Shown: in pieces, positions 1 to 5,006 of the stretch
How the letters are laid out: the number at the start of each line of letters is the position of its first letter
Numbering within the stretch: the first letter of the stretch is position 1
NCBI GenBank assembly: GCA_021806865.1
Contig: JAKAPU010000131.1
Coordinates: 1 to 7,849, forward strand
Direction of reading: 5' to 3'
From: an archaeon
GTDB lineage: Archaea; Thermoproteota; Nitrososphaeria; Nitrososphaerales; CADDZS01
DNA: 7,849 nucleotides
The notes under the pieces: model-generated
What the model saw: only the letters and a program-made list of their open reading frames with translations
The model's database searches: none
Told to the model about the DNA's origin: nothing
Program-made: the position numbers and the translations under genes

Positions 1-97
1 AACCAGCATAGTCGTACGGCGTGTACACAATTTCCAAGGCTATTACCGTCAGGAACAAAATCAACGTCCACGCCAGGAGCACGTTGCGCTTTTTCAA
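1..97 (-). CDS. N-terminus of a membrane-anchored or secreted protein, cut by the window edge
   Basis: Reading leftward from a TTG at 97-95 gives a 32-residue open stretch with a classic signal or anchor start: MKKRNVLLAW, then a hydrophobic run (TLILFLTVIALEIV), then a polar YTPYDYAG. A TAA stop lies in frame upstream, and no ATG or GTG lies between it and the TTG. An AT-rich TATA-like box lies about 40 bp upstream (133-146). The frame runs off the left edge, so the mature domain and function cannot be seen. The Lys/Arg cluster followed by a single hydrophobic helix is the direct evidence; the extracytoplasmic location is inferred. It lies 120 bp downstream of the two-TM gene on the same strand but appears to have its own promoter. 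Confidence 0.6.
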   Translation of the reverse strand, partial: MKKRNVLLAWTLILFLTVIALEIVYTPYDYAG

Positions 98-132
98 CTT
101 GGGTTGTCCCCGATATTGTAAAAGTTAATAAG

Positions 133-146
133 GTTTTATTTTTTCG
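133..146 (-). promoter_or_regulatory. TATA-like box for the left-edge gene
   Basis: On the minus strand this reads as an A-rich stretch containing AAATAAAA, centred about 42 bp before the TTG at 97. Archaeal TATA boxes lie roughly 25 bp before the transcription start, which would give a leader of about 15 nt. The call rests on composition and spacing only. Confidence 0.4.
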
Positions 147-197
147 AGTTCTCAAATTCTAGAAACGTCGCAAAGGCCACGTGTATCGTCGGAGTGC

Positions 198-204
198 AAA
201 AAAT
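198..204 (-). terminator. Oligo-T tract after the two-TM gene
   Basis: The minus strand reads TATTTTTTGC about 15-20 nt after the TGA stop at 218-220. Short U-runs after the stop codon are the usual intrinsic archaeal termination signal. There is no obvious stem before it. Confidence 0.45.
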
Positions 205-217
205 ACTGGACCACGGT

Positions 218-1120
218 TCAAACGGATTCGAGATCCAGCCGATTGAGTTGAGCGTCGCCTTCTCTGGCCACTAATTCGCGTTTCACCAAGATTGTCATGA
301 GAGAATCAATCTTGGGCTTGAATTGTTTTGTCGCATATTTCGATAACCCACGATTCACTCTGCCTCCCTCGACAAGTGTTGATCCCAGCGCCCAAATTGT
401 CCAACAGTTGGTCAACGATCCGGAGCTCGGATTCCGCTGTTTGAGCATATTGTAGTGTGCCCTAATTTCGTTTATCAGGGGCCCAAGAACTGCAGGCAAA
501 GAGTCAATCGGTTCGTCTTTCAAAATCGATTCAAGGCTTTTCTCAAAGCCATTCAAATATTCTAACTCCTTCTTCTCGCTCCGCTCAACTTCCTCGTCAA
601 TTTCTTCGGGATCTAACAGTTTTCTACCGCCAATAGGACCTTTCTGCTGACTACTCGGGTCGAGCTTCTTCAAACCACCCTGCTGGGCATTGTACATCTC
701 GTTGATGTTTGATTCTTTTATTGACCATTCCAGTCGTCTCAATTCGTTCATAAGATACATTCTTCGAGCTAGCAGGTCTTTCTTTTTCTCAGAATCGTGT
801 GTCTTCGGTAACTTTGAATCGATGCTCTCTATTTCCCTCTTTGTTTTACTCCATCGTTCATCTTTTGTATGATCTGGTAAACCTGCTTGCCGACGCGTCT
901 TCTCCTTTTCCCAAAAAATTATGAATAAAACAACTGCAATGTTCCAGACAACCAAAATGAATTGTATGTAAAGCTCGTGAGCCCACGAAAGGGTGGACAA
1001 TGCCAGAATTCCAAATAGGAAAAGCAGCCCGACTCTGGCATTGAATGATCGGAAGATACCACTGCTCAAAATACTTGTTTGCGTAGAAAAATGACGTATA
1101 CTTAAACTAAGATGTGACAT
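218..1120 (-). CDS. Unrecognised two-TM protein with long charged cytoplasmic domain
   Basis: A 300-residue protein that I do not recognise. It has a short N-terminus and two closely spaced hydrophobic helices (about residues 28-46 and 50-70), forming a hairpin whose short loop contains WAHEL. The remaining 230 residues are highly charged and rich in Lys, Glu and Arg, with predicted coiled-coil-like helices at about 90-140 and 172-205. Two short related segments occur in the middle, GGLKKLDP (148-155) and GGRKLLDP (164-171). The C-terminal part (205-290) looks like a compact helical domain with few cysteines. Arg/Lys clusters just after the second helix (EKEKTRR) suggest the tail is cytoplasmic. 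The ATG start is followed by SHLSLSIRHF; no SD is evident. The gene is divergent from a cupredoxin gene and shares a 102-bp promoter region with it. A structural or scaffolding role at the membrane would be a guess. Confidence 0.8.
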   Translation of the reverse strand: MSHLSLSIRHFSTQTSILSSGIFRSFNARVGLLFLFGILALSTLSWAHELYIQFILVVWNIAVVLFIIFWEKEKTRRQAGLPDHTKDERWSKTKREIESIDSKLPKTHDSEKKKDLLARRMYLMNELRRLEWSIKESNINEMYNAQQGGLKKLDPSSQQKGPIGGRKLLDPEEIDEEVERSEKKELEYLNGFEKSLESILKDEPIDSLPAVLGPLINEIRAHYNMLKQRNPSSGSLTNCWTIWALGSTLVEGGRVNRGLSKYATKQFKPKIDSLMTILVKRELVAREGDAQLNRLDLESV

Positions 1121-1164
1121 TCTACAGTTTCAGGCATACAGATACTTTGCACACTGATAATGAC

Positions 1165-1172
1165 ATTTAAAT
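1165..1172. promoter_or_regulatory. Palindromic TATA-like box between divergent genes
   Basis: ATTTAAAT is self-complementary and lies 45 bp before the two-TM gene start (1120, minus) and 51 bp before the cupredoxin start (1223, plus). It is the only strong AT-rich element in the 102-bp gap, so it could serve either gene or both with leaders of about 20-28 nt. Archaeal polarity is normally set by the adjacent BRE, and neither flank is clearly better. Confidence 0.5.
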
Positions 1173-1222
1173 CATAGGTCAGAAAAGCTCGAGCGAATTC
1201 CGAGATAGGGCCTCTGATTTTC

Positions 1223-1654
1223 TTGAAGACAAAATATCTCTACTTTTTAATCGCTGCCGTCGCGGTAAGCGCAGCAGTATATCCAGTCATCTATTCACAA
1301 ATTACTGGTAGCGCATCAGGGAGCAATCCGTTTGGATGCACCCCGCTGATTCCTTGCGCAGGACCTAGCCCCGGATTCGAAACATGCGTTACGTCTTGCA
1401 TAATTTACATGCAGAACTCCACTTTCATCCCCGGTACTGTCAACGTAACGGTGGGTGCTAACGTCACTTGGGTGAACATGGATGCTTTTGCACATACTTC
1501 AACTTCGATAAACGCCACCGGCTGGAACACTAATTTCGTTGCGCCAGGACATTCAGTAACAGTAGTGTTTGGAAGCAATTTCACGCTTGGCACGTATTAC
1601 TACCATTGTAACGTACACCCTCAGATGATAGGCATCATTAACCTAGTATCCTAG
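1223..1654 (+). CDS. Small membrane-anchored cupredoxin A (plastocyanin/amicyanin-like)
   Basis: A 143-residue blue-copper protein, a probable one-electron carrier on the outer face of the membrane. Residues 1-28 are a Lys-led hydrophobic anchor or uncleaved signal (MKTKYLYFLIAAVAVSAAVY); no lipobox is seen. The cupredoxin fold covers about residues 58-143, with TWVNMDAFAHT holding His91 and YYYHCNVHPQM giving Cys129, His132 and Met135. Together these form a complete type 1 copper ligand set. The C-x2-H-x2-M spacing is that of amicyanin and many archaeal halocyanin-like proteins. Four further cysteines (39, 45, 55, 59) precede the fold, including CVTSC, and are likely disulfides. The TTG at 1223 is the only ATG/GTG/TTG codon between the in-frame TAG (1175-1177) and the anchor. 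Several N-x-S/T sequons are present. It is a paralogue of cupredoxin B at 2495. Confidence 0.9.
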   Translation: MKTKYLYFLIAAVAVSAAVYPVIYSQITGSASGSNPFGCTPLIPCAGPSPGFETCVTSCIIYMQNSTFIPGTVNVTVGANVTWVNMDAFAHTSTSINATGWNTNFVAPGHSVTVVFGSNFTLGTYYYHCNVHPQMIGIINLVS

Positions 1655-1801
1655 AACGCAATATTCGAAAACACATCAGCTAATTACATTCTGGCAAAAC
1701 GATACCACAAGCAAGTGTAACAACTCGCCGGGTAGGTTGTGCAGAAAGATACTAATCGTTCAGAATGCTAAAATGACACGAAAGAATTCTTCACTGATGA
1801 T

Positions 1802-1815
1802 AAGAAAAAAGAGGA
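1802..1815 (-). terminator. Oligo-T terminator after the SRPBCC gene
   Basis: Immediately after the TAA stop (1819-1821) the minus strand reads CCTCTTTTTTCTTA. A pyrimidine/T-rich run just after a stop is typical of archaeal termination. It also marks the convergent boundary with cupredoxin A. The 164-bp gap 1655-1818 holds nothing else that I can identify. Confidence 0.5.
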
Positions 1816-1818
1816 GGT

Positions 1819-2319
1819 TTAGGCAGCCTGAGCTTTAAGCTCAGATGCCATTTCGTTCGCAGACTTGCCTGCCTCTATGAATTTTTTCACCGAAGCGCAG
1901 CTTCTCTCAATCCCCATTTCAATTTCTTTCTTCAGCTTCAACTTGTCAATAGCTTTGCCAAGTAAGCTGTATCCGAGTTCATAATCTGCCTCGAATGTGA
2001 GCTTGGTTCCAGTTTCTATTTTTTCGAACCCAACCGTGATTACGTTTCGCTTGAATGGCCCATTCAATGCGGAAACCTGGATTCGTTTGTTATTTTCGTA
2101 AGCAACCGTCTCCATGTCCCATGCGAGAGGTCGTCCACCAAATTCTCCTTCGACCCTGAAAACTGTGCCCATTCCAAATCCCTCGGTAACCTTGATCGGG
2201 ATCACCTTCATTTTCACATCTTCAGGAAATGTCTTTGCAATGTGCTCTGGACGAGCGTAGTAGTTGAACACATTTTGCACTGGTGCAGAAATGTCTACTG
2301 ATCGGGATACTTTCGACAT
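1819..2319 (-). CDS. SRPBCC / START-like (polyketide cyclase or CoxG-type) protein
   Basis: A 166-residue soluble protein with the usual SRPBCC layout. It opens with VSRSVDISAPVQNVFNYYARPEHIAKTFPE, where the SAPxxxVFxYxxxPE pattern is the family hallmark of the first strand and helix pair. A run of antiparallel strands follows, with GMGTVFRVEGEFGGRPLAWDME at about 49-70 and GTKLTFEADYEL at 104-115. It ends with a long C-terminal helix (about 120-165) that closes the hydrophobic cavity. Family members bind lipids, polyketides, isoprenoids or other small hydrophobic ligands, and CoxG relatives assist membrane-enzyme maturation; the ligand here cannot be read from sequence. There is no signal peptide, so it is cytoplasmic. 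The ATG start is preceded by AAGGGG 8 nt upstream, the best SD-like site in the window. It lies between two paralogous cupredoxin genes on the opposite strand. Confidence 0.85.
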   Translation of the reverse strand: MSKVSRSVDISAPVQNVFNYYARPEHIAKTFPEDVKMKVIPIKVTEGFGMGTVFRVEGEFGGRPLAWDMETVAYENNKRIQVSALNGPFKRNVITVGFEKIETGTKLTFEADYELGYSLLGKAIDKLKLKKEIEMGIERSCASVKKFIEAGKSANEMASELKAQAA

Positions 2320-2327
2320 GATATTCG

Positions 2328-2350
2328 CCCCTTCATTGACAAATATTTAT
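2328..2350 (-). promoter_or_regulatory. TATA-like box and SD-like site of the SRPBCC gene
   Basis: On the minus strand ATAAATATTT (2341-2350) is a good archaeal TATA candidate, and AAGGGG (2328-2333) is an SD-like site 8 nt before the ATG. The two conflict slightly: a TATA this close predicts transcription starting near the ATG and excluding the SD. The real TATA may therefore be the adjacent AATACAATAC stretch just upstream. Confidence 0.4.
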
Positions 2351-2412
2351 GTATTGTATTTTTCCCGAGGGTGGAGTATAGCACTAGTTTTTCTAGAAAA
2401 CAGATTCTGCCT

Positions 2413-2428
2413 AAAGAAAGATATAAAT
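2413..2428 (+). promoter_or_regulatory. BRE/TATA-like promoter of cupredoxin B
   Basis: A purine-rich AAAGAAAG (BRE-like) directly abuts ATATAAAT (2421-2428). This is one of the best archaeal promoter matches in the window. The predicted transcription start is near 2450, leaving a leader of about 45 nt before the GTG at 2495 or about 12 nt before the in-frame TTG at 2462. Confidence 0.55.
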
Positions 2429-2494
2429 TCTCCATGGCTCGGAGAATTTTCAGGTATTCTCTTGTCTTTCGAGAGTTCTGGAAAGCCCAGCACT

Positions 2495-2905
2495 GTGACG
2501 GTTACTTTCAAGTTAAAGTACTTATGGCTGGTGGTAGGAATAGCTATGCTTCTGCTTGCGGTCAGTCCAATAGTCTACTTGTACACCAGTACTAGTGCTG
2601 GCGGCGGTGCCACGCCTGCTCCTCCTCCTTCAGCACAAGTGAATTGCTCTAATCCGTGCCAGATCACGATTGAGAATTCTCAATTCGGAAACGGGCAACC
2701 AGTCGTGATTAAAGCTGGCACAGTGGTGACTTGGGTCAACAAGGATGACACGACACATACAGCCACTTCAAACAGCGGAGTGTGGGATACTGGCATTATT
2801 GCCCCCGGCACTTCTTCCAAACCAGTTACATTTAGCACTCCTGGGACATTTCCTTACTTCTGCCAGGTGCACCCGATGTCGGGAGAAATCGTCGTAGTAT
2901 CTTGA
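2495..2905 (+). CDS. Small membrane-anchored cupredoxin B with a shortened copper loop
   Basis: A 136-residue blue-copper electron carrier, starting at GTG 2495. The frame stays open upstream to 2264, but that extension overlaps the SRPBCC gene and its promoter region and does not resemble a protein domain. GTG at 2495 puts MTVTFKLKYL directly before the hydrophobic anchor (about residues 9-30); TTG 2462 is the alternative. A G/A/P-rich linker (35-47) follows, then CSNPC (51-55) and the cupredoxin fold (55-136). Ligands are His88 in VNKDDTTHTATS and Cys123, His126 and Met128 in YFCQVHPMSG. The Cys-to-Met loop is C-x2-H-x1-M, one residue shorter than in amicyanin and in cupredoxin A. No T-run follows the stop, so read-through into the propeller gene is plausible. 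It would act outside the membrane. Confidence 0.88.
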   Translation: MTVTFKLKYLWLVVGIAMLLLAVSPIVYLYTSTSAGGGATPAPPPSAQVNCSNPCQITIENSQFGNGQPVVIKAGTVVTWVNKDDTTHTATSNSGVWDTGIIAPGTSSKPVTFSTPGTFPYFCQVHPMSGEIVVVS

Positions 2906-3016
2906 TCTACGTCGATGTATAGCCTCGAGTGAGGGATCACGCGATCTCGTCTGAAGAGGCGCAGCGGTTCTTATGAACGAAAGATCGCCTTTTCGGTCGT
3001 TCTGATTCTTCTAGTA

Positions 3017-4459
3017 TTGCTGGCAGGCACCTCAAATCCAGAATTCGGTCGAGTTCCTGAAGTTCAGGCTTCGACTCCCCCCAGTTCATCCATAGTTCAG
3101 TTTCCTCTGCAACAACCTAACGCTTACCCACTCGGAATTACTGTGGATGCACGAGGCCACGTATGGTTCGCCGAAGCCAACACTGACCTCCTAATCGAGT
3201 TCTTTCCAAACAATCAGTCATACGTGAGTTACCCCATCCCAACCGAACCACACCTTGCAATGATATGGTACCTTGCCTTCGATCAGTTCGGAAATCTGTG
3301 GTTTGCCGACCCTGTTCAACCGATGATCTGGAGATTCAGTCCAGCCACACATCAATTTGCGAACTTTACTACAGGCGATCCGAACCTCAAACCGTACGCG
3401 CTTGTGTACGAACCTAGTTCGGAGAAGATGTGGTTTACGTCCGTCTACTCTAACCAGATAGGCGCGTTTCAAATCTCTCCCACAGGAGCAGCGCAGATAG
3501 TCACTTCCATTACACTTCCGAGCGGGAATGGTCAAAACACAGGCCCGTCTGGAATCACCATAGATGCAAGTGGTGACATCTTTGTCTCCGAATCCTTCGC
3601 TGCGAAAATAGTGGAGTACAATCCTGCCTCCAGAAGCTTCGTTTATGTTTGGAGCCTTCCCAGCGGTTCCCAGCCTGTGGGGATCGGAGTTGACCAACAG
3701 AGGGACTTGGTATGGTTTTCAAATCACGCAACCAGTTTGTTCGGATTCGTGAACATGTCAAGTGGTTCTGTCACGCAGATTGCTACGTCACTCTTTCAGG
3801 AATCTGTTGGGACGCAAATTTCAACAACGATTTCTTTGCCGTACTGGCTGGCCTTGAGTAGTTCGGGGCAGGTGTGGTTTGATGAGCACTATGCAAACAG
3901 AATCGCTCGATTCGACCCAGGCACTTTCGAGCTCCAGGAATTTCAGGTCCAGTCCAACAATTCCCAGCCTCTTCGTTTTCAAATTGATCAGGCAACTGGG
4001 CAGTTCTGGTTTACAGAGTTTGCAGGAAACAATCTCGGAGTGATCAATCTCAATGCAACAGGCGATAGTACCTTCGTTTCTCCATCGCATGTGTATCTTT
4101 CGACTGCAGAAACGAGTTTTGTAGTCAATCTGCCCTTGGCGCAAATCAACAATGAAAGTCTGAGCGGTTCACTGAGTTATGATGGATTCCTCTCTTCCAA
4201 TCTGACTTTTGCCTTCAGCAGTGTGAATTCAACCGCCACCAAAGTCGGGATACAGAGAGGCTCGAACTTGAATCCAGGCAACTACACCTTGACGGTCTGT
4301 CCTGATACCCAGTCTCTCAGCAAAAGCTGTTCCGTACTCTTTCTTAGCGTCAGCAAGACAGGAGTCCAAGGCGAGTACGCGATCTATCTAGCTGTGTTCA
4401 TCGTAGCAATAGCGGCAGTGGTGGTTTCGATTCTCTACGCCAGACGGTGGCGCAAATAG
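3017..4459 (+). CDS. Membrane-anchored seven-bladed Vgb-like beta-propeller
   Basis: A 480-residue protein counted from TTG 3017. Seven propeller repeats are visible, each with a G-hydrophobic-x-hydrophobic-D strand and a (V/L)WF(A/T/S) strand. They start near residues 34, 81, 124, 175, 218, 274 and 317; examples are GITVDARGHVWFAEAN and LAFDQFGNLWFADP. This is the repeat of Vgb (streptogramin lyase) and SMP-30/NHL propellers, and Vgb is seven-bladed. A beta-rich, Ig-like region with one Cys pair (428, 438) spans about 350-450. A C-terminal helix (453-474) ends in ARRWRK, a stop-transfer signal placing the propeller outside the cell. That topology needs a signal peptide, and one (RKIAFSVVLILLVLLAG) lies in frame just upstream of the TTG, so the true start is upstream. 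Lyase activity should not be assumed. It follows cupredoxin B on the same strand. Confidence 0.82.
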   Translation: MLAGTSNPEFGRVPEVQASTPPSSSIVQFPLQQPNAYPLGITVDARGHVWFAEANTDLLIEFFPNNQSYVSYPIPTEPHLAMIWYLAFDQFGNLWFADPVQPMIWRFSPATHQFANFTTGDPNLKPYALVYEPSSEKMWFTSVYSNQIGAFQISPTGAAQIVTSITLPSGNGQNTGPSGITIDASGDIFVSESFAAKIVEYNPASRSFVYVWSLPSGSQPVGIGVDQQRDLVWFSNHATSLFGFVNMSSGSVTQIATSLFQESVGTQISTTISLPYWLALSSSGQVWFDEHYANRIARFDPGTFELQEFQVQSNNSQPLRFQIDQATGQFWFTEFAGNNLGVINLNATGDSTFVSPSHVYLSTAETSFVVNLPLAQINNESLSGSLSYDGFLSSNLTFAFSSVNSTATKVGIQRGSNLNPGNYTLTVCPDTQSLSKSCSVLFLSVSKTGVQGEYAIYLAVFIVAIAAVVVSILYARRWRK

Positions 4460-4740
4460 CCTTGCGGCAGACCGCATTCAAGCTCAGCTCGAACAGGTGC
4501 AAGACGATAGAAGCAGAATCTGAACAGTGGTATCGTCTCCGGTAATCAGAGATAGTACTAGCAAGTGAGGCATTGTCGTATTTTTCTGGAATCCCAACAC
4601 TTTGGAGTGGCCAAAGTCTATTTTGCACTAGTCTGATGTGGCATAGTTAGAGCGAGAACTATCACTCTGAAGAGTCGAAAATACGAAGTTCTTGGCGAGT
4701 GACCTGTTGGCAACCAACATGGACAACTTGGAGATCTCTC

Positions 4741-4764
4741 TTCAGTTACCAAACTGTAACTGAA
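4741..4764. promoter_or_regulatory. Palindromic operator-like site 1
   Basis: Perfect 9-bp arms (TTCAGTTAC and GTAACTGAA) flank the 6-bp spacer CAAACT. The core AGTTAC-N6-GTAACT recurs 55 bp downstream. The length and spacing fit a dimeric winged-helix regulator, but I cannot name the family. The site covers the position where a leftward transcript from the TATA-like run at 4771-4777 would start. Confidence 0.6.
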
Positions 4765-4770
4765 ATTTTC

Positions 4771-4777
4771 TTTATTT
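4771..4777. promoter_or_regulatory. TATA-like run between the two palindromes
   Basis: TTTATTT (AAATAAA on the minus strand) lies between the palindromes. At the usual 25-bp spacing, a start in either direction would fall inside one of them: near 4748 leftward or near 4799 rightward. This is the geometry expected for repressor-blocked initiation. The match to a TATA consensus is only moderate. Confidence 0.35.
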
Positions 4778-4798
4778 CTGCCATCAAACGCACTTCGT

Positions 4799-4816
4799 AG
4801 TTACCATTCAGTAACT
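4799..4816. promoter_or_regulatory. Palindromic operator-like site 2
   Basis: AGTTAC-CATTCA-GTAACT has the same 6-bp arms and the same 6-bp spacing as site 1 but a different spacer sequence. Conservation of the arms with a free spacer is what a protein-binding dyad looks like. The dyad centres are 55 bp apart, about five helical turns, so two dimers would sit on nearly the same face of the DNA. Confidence 0.6.
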
Positions 4817-4982
4817 GGCTTGTTTGAGTCTCAATTCTCTCCACGAACGTCTTGCTTCTTTATCCGCCAATACGCTACAAGTCGTACTACCCACGAGAAC
4901 ATCGTCATCCCAGGCTAGTTTGAAAGAGTCAACAGATCGTGGAACTGTTTAAGGAAGCATTCGTCAAAGAAAAGGATGGGAT

Positions 4983-4998
4983 GCCCCCTGTTAGGGGC
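4983..4998 (-). terminator. Hairpin plus T-rich tract after the membrane cupredoxin
   Basis: On the minus strand, starting 9 nt after the TAA stop (5007-5009), GCCCC and GGGGC arms enclose a 6-nt loop. An alternative pairing gives a CCCCT/AGGGG stem with a 3-nt loop. A pyrimidine-rich CCTTTTCTTT lies about 10-20 nt further on. The arrangement is plausible as a terminator, though archaea often need only the T-tract. Confidence 0.35.
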
Positions 4999-5006
4999 TG
5001 GCTCGC

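Larger units (their letters stand above)
4460..5006. other. 547-bp intergenic region between convergent genes, with palindromes and small frames
   Basis: No clear protein gene is found. From left to right it contains several elements. There is a small hairpin right after the propeller stop (TGCGG/CCGCA, 4463-4476). An 8-bp inverted pair AGACGATA/TATCGTCT (4502-4509, 4531-4538) has a 21-nt loop. A T5 run (4581-4585) may end the plus transcript. Two adjacent short stems follow, ATAGTT/AACTAT (4643-4662) and ACTC-TGAA-GAGT (4664-4675). Next are the twin palindromes (4741-4764, 4799-4816) around a TATA-like run, and two short plus-strand frames (4824-4952 and 4939-5106). A C4T/AG4 hairpin lies before the end of the minus-strand cupredoxin. 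An unannotated small RNA or peptide gene, or the remains of a lost gene, would fit. Confidence 0.5.

Noticed and set aside
1804..1818. GAGGAGGT on the plus strand as a strong ribosome binding site
   Set aside because: No plus-strand start or gene follows. It lies at the 3' end of the SRPBCC gene, where the opposite strand is a T-rich terminator.
2264..2494. Upstream extension of cupredoxin B to an ATG at 2264
   Set aside because: It overlaps the SRPBCC coding region and both divergent promoters, gives a 77-residue tail unlike any domain, and would place the membrane anchor internally. GTG 2495 gives a normal anchor start.
3218..4144. Several minus-strand open frames inside the propeller gene (3218-3697, 3555-3761, 3783-3995, 3821-4144)
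   Set aside because: They are antisense shadows of a repeat-rich coding region, with no recognisable domain and unnatural composition.
3017..4459. Streptogramin (virginiamycin B) lyase resistance function
   Set aside because: Only the propeller repeat is shared. The protein is membrane-tethered with an extra domain, and the catalytic residues cannot be placed without an alignment.
4398..4628. Minus-strand 76-codon frame with GTG start overlapping the propeller 3' end
   Set aside because: Overlaps the conserved stop-transfer tail antisense and shows no domain. The leftward promoter candidate near 4774 is about 150 bp away.
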